Positions 1 to 6,410 of a stretch of DNA of 7,083 nt are shown here, in pieces. The notes beneath the pieces were generated by a model. The model was not told where the DNA came from and did not search any database. It worked only from the letters and a program-made list of their open reading frames with translations. Source of the stretch: Candidatus Saliniplasma halalkaliphilum (GTDB taxonomy: Archaea > Thermoplasmatota > Thermoplasmata > Halarchaeoplasmatales > Halarchaeoplasmataceae); contig JAFDTG010000077.1 of the NCBI GenBank assembly GCA_019594235.1, positions 1 to 7,083 on the forward strand, read 5' to 3'. Position numbers and translations under genes: made by a program. Numbering within the stretch: the first letter of the stretch is position 1; each line of letters opens with the position of its first letter.

Positions 1-261
1 GATGATGCTGTAGTCGTTCTCGATCCAGATCTAGTACCACATGCTGATATGGATGATGCTTACGAGATCCCCGTTACACGTTTAGCGGAAGAACTTGGTA
101 ACAAGATCGTTGCTAACATAATCATGCTCGGAGCGTTCAACGAAGTTGCTGAACTGGTCCCTGAACAAGCGTTGAGGGATTCCGTAAAAGACAGTGTACC
201 CGGTAGATTCATAGACCTGAATATGAAAGCCGTAGATACTGGAATAGAGTATTTCAGGTAA
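1..261 (+). CDS. korC: 2-oxoacid:ferredoxin oxidoreductase gamma subunit (KorC-type), C-terminal part
   Basis: The reading frame is open from base 1, so the gene starts upstream; 86 residues are visible before a TAA stop at 259-261. The visible part matches the end of the gamma subunit of CoA-dependent 2-oxoacid:ferredoxin oxidoreductases: a strand with VVVLDPDLVPHA, then YEIPVTRLAEELGNKIVAN, a MLGA helix and a VPGRFIDLNMKA tail. In the family this subunit belongs to the cytoplasmic enzyme that joins oxidative decarboxylation of a 2-oxoacid to ferredoxin reduction and acyl-CoA formation. The wording is closest to the 2-oxoglutarate (Kor) type as I remember it, but the substrate-defining subunits lie outside the window, so a Por or Vor gamma subunit remains possible. 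The family is clear; the exact substrate is inferred. It converges on the HEAT gene with a 32-base gap. Confidence 0.8.
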   Translation, partial: DDAVVVLDPDLVPHADMDDAYEIPVTRLAEELGNKIVANIIMLGAFNEVAELVPEQALRDSVKDSVPGRFIDLNMKAVDTGIEYFR

Positions 262-273
262 CTCCCCAAAAAC

Positions 274-290
274 CTTTTACTTTTTTAATT
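274..290 (+). terminator. T-rich terminator after korC
   Basis: The 32 bases between the two convergent stop codons hold CCTTTTACTTTTTTAATT on the + strand, with runs of four and six T. Archaeal RNA polymerase commonly terminates at such T tracts without a hairpin. On the other strand the same gap reads GGTTTTTGGGG, a weaker T5 run that could serve the HEAT gene. Termination itself is inferred. Confidence 0.5.
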
Positions 291-293
291 CAA

Positions 294-2981
294 TTATTGT
301 AACCTATTTATTCTTTGTAATACTTCATTGGCTATCTCTCTGACTTTTGGGGATGGGTCTTCTTTAGCAAGATTTTCAAGTATAGGTCGAGCTTCCGTAT
401 CGGATAATTCACCTAGTGCTCTTACAGCTGTCCATCTCACTTCACCGTGAGGATCTTCCAGCATCTTTAACAGGTCCTCTTTAACATCTTTACCACCTAG
501 TTGAGCAATCGACCTAGCTGCTCTCCATCTCACTTTAAAATCAGGATCTTCAAATGCGAGTTTTTTCAGTTGTTCGATAGCTTCTACACAACCAATTTCA
601 CCAAGAACTCTGGCTGCCGCCCTCCTGACTCTTAAGTCATCATCGTTTAACCTTTCGATGAGTTCGGGTACGACTCCCTGGTGACCTAGTTCAGCTATAG
701 ACCATATTGCCGCCCATCTTACATCAGGACTATAATCCGTCAAAGTGTTCTTTAGTCCCTCTAGGGCTTTTGGATTTCCTAATTCACCAAGGGCTTCCAC
801 AGCATGTCTTCTGTGCCATCTGTTTCTTTTATTTAAAGCGATATCTGTCAGTTTTTGAACCACCTCATCATCACCTAGAACCCCGAGAGCTTGGGCACTC
901 GCTCTTCTAACACCAAAATGCCCATCCCTTAAAGCTACATCGATAAGCATGTCTGTAACTGATTTATCTCCTAAATCACTGAGCGCTTTGATGGATCCTA
1001 TTCGCACATCACTGTCACTATCATTTAAAGCGTCTAAGAGTCTTTGAACAACACGAGGTTCTTCCATCTCGATAAAGGCGTCAGTTATCCTCTTCCTGAT
1101 AGTAGGTTTATTTTCTATGATGAGTCTATCTATGAGCTTATCTAAAACTTCTTGATTACCGGAATTGGATAAAAGCTTAGATGCTAGCTTCCTATTTTGA
1201 GGTTCATCATCATTTATTATTATATCCATCATTGCCTCCGCTGCCTCAGGATCATCGAAAGCTCCAAGTGCCTTCAGCGCATTCCCCCTAATTTTTGGAT
1301 CATCCATATCTAAAGCATGTACAAATTCTAAAAGTGTGGATTTATCCCCTAGATATCTGACAGCCCAAACTGAGTTTTTGATCAACTCGCTTTCATCCTC
1401 ATAGAGTACCCTTTCTATGAATTCCTCCATCCCGATCTCATGGTCTAATTTTCTCACGGCCTCTACAGCTTGTTTTCTAACAGATTTTTTTTCATCATTG
1501 ACTCCGGCTTCGATAAGTGAATCCATCGCGCTTTTATCGTGGATTCTTCCCAATGAATAGGCCGCGGTCCCCCTTACTCGGGAATTTTCATCACTTTTTA
1601 ACAAGTTTATAAGGTAGGGCACGGTTCTTTTACTACTAATTTCACCCAATGCCCAAGTAGATGCCCATCTTACTTTAGGGTTATCATCTGAAAGAAGAGT
1701 GATAAATTCATCTAATAATTCTTCATCACCTATGATCCCCAAAATCTGGACAGCTCTTATCCCTTCATCTTCATCTTCAGACTCTTTTACCAAGTTTACG
1801 AACTTATCGACTGTCTTCTGGTCTTTGATTATATCCATGACAAACGCGGCAGTCCTCCTTTTCGCGTTCGTATCCGCGTGAAGTGATATATTAGATAAGA
1901 TCTCCATGGTAGATCCCTTATCGATGTTAGCTAGGTCAAAAGCGATGGACCTTCTAACATCTGCGTCTGTTTCTTTTAATACTTTTTGGATAAGAGGTTT
2001 CACTGCATCTTCAACCCCTATCTGAGCAAGACTCCAAGAAGCAGCTTTAACTATCTCTTTATCGTCGTAATCGAGGAATTCTATTAACTTATCAGACACA
2101 TCTGAATTTTCACTGATACCTAATCCCTCAATAACGGGTATTAACGTATTCTTGAATTCTTTTTCTAATATATCTAACAATTCGTTTATGGTTCTATCCT
2201 CATCTATTTTTAAAAGTGCATTTACGGCTTCTTTTCGCACCTGGAATGATTTGTCATAAAGCATCCTATCCCTGAGGAGGTCCCAAGATGATGCATCTTC
2301 AATTATTCCTAATGACCATGCAGAATTTGCCCTCACTTCAGCCTCTTCGTCATTTAGTGTACTTTTTAGAGGGATCAAAGCTTTTTTAGATCCGATGACT
2401 CCCAGTGCCCTAGTTGCCTTCGCTCGAACCTTATGGTATTTGTCATCACATGCAAAGATTAAAGGTTCTATAACGTTATCATCACCTATACGTCCTAAAG
2501 CTTCGACCGCTTTAAGTCTGATATCATCGTTTTCATCATTCATCACCACATTCTTCAACTCGCTCTGAGAACGTTTGTCCCCGATCATCCCCAGTGCCCA
2601 TGCAGCGGTCTCCCTGACTTCGTGAATCTCTTCATTCCTTAGTATGTCTAACAAACAGTTTACAGATTTACTTTTACCCATATATCCAAGAGCCCAAGCG
2701 GCTGTACTTTTAACTGCGGTGTTTTCATCCGTTTTGGCAACATCCATTAGGGGTCCAAGTGCTTTTTCATTGCATAACGTACCCAAGGCCTCAGCAGATC
2801 TCAACCGAACCCAATGGTTTTCATCATTGATAGCTTGGATCAAAGGTTCGACAGCTCTTTCATCAGCTATATTTCCCAATGCAGTAGCAGCTTGTCTCCT
2901 TGATTCTTCGTCCCCCTCGATCAAATCTCCGATATACCTCTCAATGGGGTCCTCTTTTATAGACTCCTCAATCTCGACCAT
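294..2981 (-). CDS. Giant HEAT-repeat protein (PBS-lyase-type repeats), 895 aa
   Basis: The protein is one continuous alpha-solenoid. After about 15 N-terminal residues I count roughly 28 tandem units of 31-32 residues with the pattern of PBS-lyase-type HEAT repeats: VR.xAAxALGxIGD, then xxAVxPLIxxLxDE. Units near both ends are close to consensus (AAWALG, VRWASTWALGEI, VRRAAARVLGEIG), while units 8-12 and 16-20 are degenerate. It is rich in Asp and Glu, with no signal peptide, membrane segment or catalytic domain, so it is probably a soluble cytoplasmic scaffold. HEAT solenoids bind other proteins or nucleic acids; the partner is unknown. Repeats of this type also occur in phycobilin lyases, but nothing here suggests pigment chemistry. 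The ATG at 2981 has a strong Shine-Dalgarno, GGAGGAT, seven bases upstream. It is divergent from the beta-propeller gene and convergent with korC. Confidence 0.92.
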   Translation of the reverse strand: MVEIEESIKEDPIERYIGDLIEGDEESRRQAATALGNIADERAVEPLIQAINDENHWVRLRSAEALGTLCNEKALGPLMDVAKTDENTAVKSTAAWALGYMGKSKSVNCLLDILRNEEIHEVRETAAWALGMIGDKRSQSELKNVVMNDENDDIRLKAVEALGRIGDDNVIEPLIFACDDKYHKVRAKATRALGVIGSKKALIPLKSTLNDEEAEVRANSAWSLGIIEDASSWDLLRDRMLYDKSFQVRKEAVNALLKIDEDRTINELLDILEKEFKNTLIPVIEGLGISENSDVSDKLIEFLDYDDKEIVKAASWSLAQIGVEDAVKPLIQKVLKETDADVRRSIAFDLANIDKGSTMEILSNISLHADTNAKRRTAAFVMDIIKDQKTVDKFVNLVKESEDEDEGIRAVQILGIIGDEELLDEFITLLSDDNPKVRWASTWALGEISSKRTVPYLINLLKSDENSRVRGTAAYSLGRIHDKSAMDSLIEAGVNDEKKSVRKQAVEAVRKLDHEIGMEEFIERVLYEDESELIKNSVWAVRYLGDKSTLLEFVHALDMDDPKIRGNALKALGAFDDPEAAEAMMDIIINDDEPQNRKLASKLLSNSGNQEVLDKLIDRLIIENKPTIRKRITDAFIEMEEPRVVQRLLDALNDSDSDVRIGSIKALSDLGDKSVTDMLIDVALRDGHFGVRRASAQALGVLGDDEVVQKLTDIALNKRNRWHRRHAVEALGELGNPKALEGLKNTLTDYSPDVRWAAIWSIAELGHQGVVPELIERLNDDDLRVRRAAARVLGEIGCVEAIEQLKKLAFEDPDFKVRWRAARSIAQLGGKDVKEDLLKMLEDPHGEVRWTAVRALGELSDTEARPILENLAKEDPSPKVREIANEVLQRINRLQ

Positions 2982-2986
2982 CTGTT

Positions 2987-2993
2987 ATCCTCC
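2987..2993 (-). promoter_or_regulatory. Strong ribosome binding site of the HEAT gene
   Basis: On the minus strand GGAGGAT lies five bases upstream of the ATG at 2981 (seven from the GGAG core), a near-complete match to the complement of the 16S rRNA 3' end. It fixes the start codon and implies that the transcript has a leader. Confidence 0.75.
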
Positions 2994-3028
2994 GATATTC
3001 AAACCCTCAAATTTGTATTTATTAGTAG

Positions 3029-3046
3029 TATAAACTTAATATTTAA
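3029..3046 (-). promoter_or_regulatory. Probable TATA-box region of the HEAT gene
   Basis: On the minus strand TTAAATATTAAGTTTATA contains two archaeal box-A-like elements, TTAAATAT (3046-3039) and TTTATA (3034-3029). An A-rich stretch precedes the first, as expected for a BRE. Transcription starting about 25 bases downstream would leave a leader of roughly 26-36 bases, enough to include the GGAGGAT ribosome site. Which element is used cannot be told from sequence. Confidence 0.45.
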
Positions 3047-3108
3047 TTTTTCCCAATATTTGACAAGGGTTTTCAGGAAAAAACTTTTACAACTGATGTT
3101 TCATACTC

Positions 3109-3124
3109 GATATAAAGTGATATC
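3109..3124 (+). promoter_or_regulatory. Short dyad and SD-like site before the propeller start
   Basis: GATAT (3109-3113) and ATATC (3120-3124) form a perfect 5-bp inverted repeat with a 6-base spacer, ending directly at the ATG at 3125. Inside it, GTGAT (3117-3121) matches the end of the archaeal anti-Shine-Dalgarno complement and may guide initiation. A dyad this short can arise by chance. No convincing TATA box is placed for this gene; CTTTTACA near 3084-3091 is the best weak candidate. Confidence 0.25.
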
Positions 3125-4045
3125 ATGAAAGAATATATTTTGGTTTTGAACAAAGATGAGGATACAGTGTCTGTGATAGACATCGAATCCAGAGAGACCG
3201 TGAAGAAGATCGAAACGGGTCATAACCCACACGAGATAGCGGTGACTCCAGACGGTAAAAAATCCTACGTTACTTGTTCCCTAGGGAACGAGATCAACGT
3301 GATAGATAACGAAGGATTTGAGATCGTTAAAAGGATAGAACACGAGAAATTCGAGTTCCCCCACGGCGTTGGATTGACTAAAGATGGGGAGGAGTTGTAC
3401 GTAGCTTCAACTTACAGTAGTATCATCTTCATCATCGATACTGAGAAAGATGAGATCAAGAAGCACTTTCCCACGTATCAGGAACATTCACACATGATAA
3501 CTTTCTCTTCAGACGGTAAAAAGGTGTTCGTACCTAATATAGGCAGCGACAATATGACCGTGGTCGATGTTGAAAAAGAGAAAGTGGTAAATCATTTCCC
3601 GGTGGGTGGAGGTCCGGAAGGCACTGCAGTTCATTCAGAAACGGATCACCTTTACGTAGCTAACCAGAAAGACGGTACACTTTATGTGTTCAACACTGAC
3701 AATTATGAGATCGAATACAAACGCAGACTGGGTACGACTCCCATACGGATAATCTTCTCACCAGATGAGAAATACGCATTCATACCAAACAGGGAGTCAA
3801 ACGATGTTTCCGTTGTTCAGACTGATTTTGATCGAGACGGCGAGATCGTTCCCTGGGAGATGAAAAGGATACCCGTCGGTGTATGGCCAGGTGGAGTAGT
3901 TTTCGATGAAAGCGGTTCTAAAGCATTTGTTGCCAACAACAAGACCAACGATATCTCGGTGATCGACGTCGAAACTTTAGAAGAGGAACCCGAAAGGATA
4001 GATGCAGGTATTCATCCCGATGGAATAGCGTACTTGAAGAAGTGA
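3125..4045 (+). CDS. Seven-bladed YVTN/YncE-type beta-propeller protein
   Basis: The 306-residue protein is a complete propeller and nothing else. Six blades fall at about residues 34-79, 80-120, 121-162, 163-203, 204-253 and 254-295, each with a PHxIxxTPDGKxxYVxxxxxNxIxVID type pattern. The C-terminal strand HPDGIAYL joins the N-terminal strands (ILVLNKDEDTVSVIDI) to close a seventh blade in Velcro fashion. Blade 5 carries an insertion, residues 234-245, that fits a 12-residue EF-hand calcium loop (Asp234, Asp236, Asp238, Gly239, Ile241, Glu245). There is no signal peptide or anchor, although many archaeal YVTN propellers are surface proteins, so this one looks cytoplasmic. A ligand-binding or protein-interaction role is likely; a substrate cannot be named and no enzyme motif is evident. 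It is divergent from the HEAT gene, and its TGA directly abuts the stop of the GNAT gene. Confidence 0.88.
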   Translation: MKEYILVLNKDEDTVSVIDIESRETVKKIETGHNPHEIAVTPDGKKSYVTCSLGNEINVIDNEGFEIVKRIEHEKFEFPHGVGLTKDGEELYVASTYSSIIFIIDTEKDEIKKHFPTYQEHSHMITFSSDGKKVFVPNIGSDNMTVVDVEKEKVVNHFPVGGGPEGTAVHSETDHLYVANQKDGTLYVFNTDNYEIEYKRRLGTTPIRIIFSPDEKYAFIPNRESNDVSVVQTDFDRDGEIVPWEMKRIPVGVWPGGVVFDESGSKAFVANNKTNDISVIDVETLEEEPERIDAGIHPDGIAYLKK

Positions 4046-4555
4046 TCAATTTAGTGACTTTATCATAAAAAGACAAGGGTTATTCTCATCCCAGAGCGTG
4101 GTGAACTCCTCTAAAGGTAGGAATCCCACGCCTCTGTAGAAAGCCCTTGTTTTTTCGTACCCTTTATCGAGATTGGAAGGACTTAGAGTCTTGACTGTAA
4201 GGTATTTTTTATTTTTCAGGTGTTGTTCGACCTTTTCTATCAACCTCTTCCCTATACATCTTCCCTGAAATTCTTTTAAAATTCCCATCACATAGACTTC
4301 GCTGGTGAACTCGTTATGATCTCTGATAGCTATGAAACCCACCGGTTTATTTGATAATTTAGCTAAAACGAAGAACTGGTCCTTGACTTTTTGAACATAA
4401 TCATCGACCGCCTGTGGTATACCGAAGTGATCTGGAAGCTCTTCCAAGATCTTTTTACAGATTTTACTTTTTACATCAGGGTCTGTTTCTTCTCGTAATT
4501 CGATGATCTTTGATAAATCTTCAATTTCATTGTTTACAGCTTCTTTAGAACCCAT
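4046..4555 (-). CDS. GNAT family N-acetyltransferase
   Basis: The 169 residues form a single GNAT domain, which transfers an acyl group from acetyl-CoA to an amine. Motif A is visible as the strand EVYVMGIL (86-93) followed by the acetyl-CoA pyrophosphate loop EFQGRCIGKRL (95-105). Motif B follows with TVKTL (120-124) and TRAFYRGVGFLPLEEF (136-151), and the end TLWDENNPCLFMIKSL is typical of a GNAT subgroup I recall mainly from Firmicutes, so horizontal acquisition is possible. The usual loop Q-x-x-G-x-G has Cys100 where the first Gly is expected. The acceptor substrate is unknown. The ATG at 4555 has no good Shine-Dalgarno; a minus-strand TATA-like element near 4629-4636 would give a leader of about 50 bases. 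Its stop codon touches that of the convergent propeller gene. Confidence 0.88.
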   Translation of the reverse strand: MGSKEAVNNEIEDLSKIIELREETDPDVKSKICKKILEELPDHFGIPQAVDDYVQKVKDQFFVLAKLSNKPVGFIAIRDHNEFTSEVYVMGILKEFQGRCIGKRLIEKVEQHLKNKKYLTVKTLSPSNLDKGYEKTRAFYRGVGFLPLEEFTTLWDENNPCLFMIKSLN

Positions 4556-4581
4556 GATTGGATATCTGTCATCGTAGTAAA

Positions 4582-4614
4582 AAATCTTTTCTAAGATAGC
4601 TTTTCAAAAGATTT
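4582..4614. repeat. Perfect 9-bp inverted repeat in the GNAT/MFS divergent promoter
   Basis: AAATCTTTT at 4582-4590 and AAAAGATTT at 4606-4614 are exact reverse complements separated by 15 bases. A further CTTTTC copy at 4600-4605 repeats the 4586-4591 half in direct orientation, so CTTTTcAAAAG (4600-4610) is itself a small palindrome. The right arm runs into the MFS TATA element. The position suggests an operator for a dimeric regulator controlling one or both genes; the binding protein is unknown. Confidence 0.45.
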
Positions 4615-4619
4615 AAAAA
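4612..4619 (+). promoter_or_regulatory. TATA box of the MFS gene
   Basis: TTTAAAAA, preceded by purine-rich AAAAGA (4606-4611) resembling a BRE, is centred about 26 bases upstream of the ATG at 4642. This is the spacing expected if transcription starts at or next to the start codon. With no Shine-Dalgarno upstream, a leaderless message is likely. Confidence 0.55.
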
Positions 4620-4628
4620 GATATAAGA

Positions 4629-4636
4629 TATATAAA
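4629..4636 (-). promoter_or_regulatory. Possible TATA box of the GNAT gene
   Basis: On the minus strand the sequence reads TTTATATA, a good archaeal box-A match. Initiation about 25 bases downstream would fall near 4607, inside the right arm of the inverted repeat, leaving a leader of about 50 bases. It overlaps the predicted start site of the MFS transcript, so the two promoters may exclude each other. Confidence 0.35.
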
Positions 4637-4638
4637 TA

Positions 4639-5868
4639 GTGATGAAAGAAAGGACCGATCGTGAAAAAAAGTTATTGGTTTATCTTCTAGGTTTCATGGG
4701 ATTCTGGGTAATGGGTGACAATTATGCAGCTTCGCCGATACTCGTGGATATAGCTAGTGAATTCTCTGTGGGTATCGGAACTGCCGCCATGACCGTAACA
4801 GCTTACATGTTACCTTTCGGTCTTTTCACTATTGTTTTTGGTCCCCTAGCGGATAGATTTGGGAAAGTGAGGGTGATAACAACCGCAGCACTTGGGACCG
4901 CTATATTCAGCAGTTTAGCTGCTGCTGCCTTTGATATATATTCACTTGGAGCATTAAGAGCGGTGAACGGTGCTTTTGCCGCGGCTATCCTACCGGTTAC
5001 CATCTCTTTGATCGGAGACGTTTTTAAAGAGCCTAAATCTAAGATGAACTCCATAGGTACCGTTATGGGTATGTACTTCTTAGGTGCAGCCGCCGCCACC
5101 GCCATAGGTGGAGGCCTATCTTTTATCGGGAGCTGGAGGATTGTTTACCTGACCTATGGTATCGCGGAGTTAGTGCTGGTGTTCATTCTTTACAGGGTTT
5201 TAACCTTCGAGAAAGGAACCATCGATAAACTAAGTTTCAGAGAGGCCTACAGTGATGCCATCTCACATCCTGATCTTCTTAAAACCGTATCCCTTCTTTC
5301 ACTGGTGGGCTTCGCAGTTTTCGGCAGCTTCACTTATCTTGGGGACTACCTTGTGGTACAAACCGGTTACAACATAATGTACGTCGGGTTGATATTAGCT
5401 TTGTTTGGACTAGCGGCTTTCATAGGTGGTCGGAGAGTAGGAACTCTTAAGAAAAAGATAGGGTCCAAGATCCTCCTCATAGCTGGAGTTCTCGGATTGA
5501 TATCCCTATTAACAGTCAGCTACTGGCCGGGCATTTACTTTATTTTACCTGCTCTATTTGGCTTTGGTTTAGCCTTTGTGATACTTCAGGTGACCATCAT
5601 AACTACCGCCCAACAGTATCTTCCCCAGAAACGAGGTACAGTAATGTCCCTGGCATCTTTCAACATGTTCATAGGAGGCGCAGTCGGGATATTCATAAAT
5701 AGAACGATATTGGCAAGAATGGAATATCAGGGTTTGTTCGCAGTTGCCGCAGTAGTGATTTTCACCGTCGGAGTACTCGCTTTCCTGATAATAGGTCTGT
5801 TCTCCAAAGAAGGATGTTCAGCGATGGACTGTCTTATCAGGCTTTACCGCAAGTTTGAGAGTGACTGA
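4639..5868 (+). CDS. MFS transporter, 12 transmembrane helices (drug/metabolite efflux type)
   Basis: The 409-residue protein has twelve hydrophobic segments, at about residues 12-35, 46-69, 78-98, 101-127, 138-160, 166-188, 213-238, 245-266, 276-294, 297-325, 334-356 and 366-388, as in major facilitator superfamily carriers. MFS motif A lies between helices 2 and 3 (GPLADRFGKVRV, 68-79), and helix 4 opens with the Arg-containing LRAVNGAFAAAILP of motif B. These point to a proton-coupled inner-membrane exporter of the DHA1 type; the substrate is not identifiable. The C-terminal tail carries Cys393 and Cys398 in the cytoplasm. Start choice is between GTG 4639 and ATG 4642; the TATA spacing and leaderless pattern slightly favour the ATG, which removes one residue. 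It is divergent from GNAT and ends 12 bases from the convergent TrmO fragment. Confidence 0.92.
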   Translation: MMKERTDREKKLLVYLLGFMGFWVMGDNYAASPILVDIASEFSVGIGTAAMTVTAYMLPFGLFTIVFGPLADRFGKVRVITTAALGTAIFSSLAAAAFDIYSLGALRAVNGAFAAAILPVTISLIGDVFKEPKSKMNSIGTVMGMYFLGAAAATAIGGGLSFIGSWRIVYLTYGIAELVLVFILYRVLTFEKGTIDKLSFREAYSDAISHPDLLKTVSLLSLVGFAVFGSFTYLGDYLVVQTGYNIMYVGLILALFGLAAFIGGRRVGTLKKKIGSKILLIAGVLGLISLLTVSYWPGIYFILPALFGFGLAFVILQVTIITTAQQYLPQKRGTVMSLASFNMFIGGAVGIFINRTILARMEYQGLFAVAAVVIFTVGVLAFLIIGLFSKEGCSAMDCLIRLYRKFESD

Positions 5869-5880
5869 ACTTTAGTTCTA

Positions 5881-6141
5881 TCATCTGAATCGCTCGTCAG
5901 ATCTCTTTTCCGTGACCTTCTCAGCACTTTTATCTAACCAACTGGTGCTTTGAACATCGCGATGATCGAACTCCGGTACGTATGGTTTGATATCCAAAAG
6001 AGGTGTCCCGTCTAAGACGTCAATATCCTCTACTTTTATAGTGTTACCTTCAACTTCCAACAATTTAACGATAGATAGTCCTATAGGATTAGGTCTCTTA
6101 GGGATCATCATAGAATTTTCTGTACTCTGAAAGGAGAGCAT
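5881..6141 (-). CDS. C-terminal fragment of TrmO (TsaA/UPF0066), likely truncated remnant
   Basis: From residue 14 this 86-residue frame matches the second half of the TrmO domain: KRPNPIGLSIVKLLEVEGN, then IDVLDGTPLLDIKPYVPEFD and a tail ending SDERF. TrmO is a SAM-dependent tRNA methyltransferase acting on the t6A base at position 37. The family is usually about 130-160 residues, and the N-terminal half, with the IG.I.SP strand and the FSH motif, is absent. The bases that should encode it belong to the upstream CGC gene. Alone, the fragment should not be an active enzyme. The frame may start at ATG 6141, after an AGAGGA Shine-Dalgarno-like site, or at internal ATGs 6111 or 6108; it overlaps the CGC gene by up to 44 bases. 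It could be a decaying remnant, half of a split gene, or part of a frameshift fusion. The retained motif is undamaged, so decay would be recent. Confidence 0.75.
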   Translation of the reverse strand: MLSFQSTENSMMIPKRPNPIGLSIVKLLEVEGNTIKVEDIDVLDGTPLLDIKPYVPEFDHRDVQSTSWLDKSAEKVTEKRSDERFR

Positions 6142-6385
6142 CCTTGTATTCCTCTTCTTTTCCGGATGCTATATAATTATTTTCTCTAAATCGTTCTAAG
6201 AGTTCATTTAAATCCAGTTCGTCTGGTGAGATATTATTTTCTCGTAATTCCGTGAAGATCTTTTCTAGGTCTCTGATACCAACCTTTCTTCCATCGATAT
6301 CGATGATAGTGACATCCGGTGAGGAACCGCAGCCGCATCCTCTTCCTGTATTTTTAAGGCCGAAAGGAGTTTCTTTATCTGACAT
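6098..6385 (-). CDS. Small CGC-motif protein (type often labelled 'NAC family transcription factor')
   Basis: The 95-residue protein has a glycine/cysteine loop GRGCGCGSS (15-22, Cys17 and Cys19), a short strand-rich part VTIIDIDGRKVGI (25-37), and a helical C-terminal half ending in NYIASGKEEEYKDALLSEY. I recognise this architecture from small archaeal proteins encoded beside mini-thioredoxins; databases often call them NAC family transcription factors, a name not supported by anything visible here. The Cys-Gly-Cys loop suggests metal binding or thiol redox chemistry. The helical end could bind a partner. It follows the thioredoxin gene by 34 bases and may also be transcribed from its own TATA box at 6411-6418. 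The Shine-Dalgarno is weak. Its final codons overlap the TrmO fragment in another frame. Family recognition is fairly sure; function is unknown. Confidence 0.8.
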   Translation of the reverse strand: MSDKETPFGLKNTGRGCGCGSSPDVTIIDIDGRKVGIRDLEKIFTELRENNISPDELDLNELLERFRENNYIASGKEEEYKDALLSEYRKFYDDP

Positions 6386-6392
6386 ATATGTC
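6381..6392. promoter_or_regulatory. 12-bp perfect palindrome over the CGC gene start
   Basis: GACATATATGTC is a perfect palindrome that includes the ATG at 6385-6383 and lies at the start site predicted from the TATA-like element upstream. It could be an operator. A palindrome of this length is expected about once or twice by chance in a window this size, so only its position makes it notable. Confidence 0.25.
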
Positions 6393-6410
6393 TCGCTTTA
6401 GTTATTGGTA

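Noticed and set aside
60..269. A 69-codon minus-strand open frame opposite korC
   Set aside because: It is antisense to the clearly conserved gamma subunit and has no recognisable content.
294..2981. Periodic DNA signal of about 93-96 bases, considered as a tandem repeat or CRISPR-like array
   Set aside because: The period equals one HEAT repeat of 31-32 codons, and similarity is at protein level with varied DNA. There are no identical direct repeats separated by unique spacers.
2644..3033. A 129-codon plus-strand open frame opposite the start of the HEAT gene
   Set aside because: It is antisense to clear HEAT repeats, shows no recognisable family, and runs across the HEAT gene's own ribosome site. 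The plus-strand frames at 707-910 and 1699-1881 are rejected for the same reason.
4803..5105. A 100-codon minus-strand open frame within the MFS gene
   Set aside because: Its Ala-rich sequence is the mirror of codons for MFS helices 2-5, and it has no independent homology or ribosome site.
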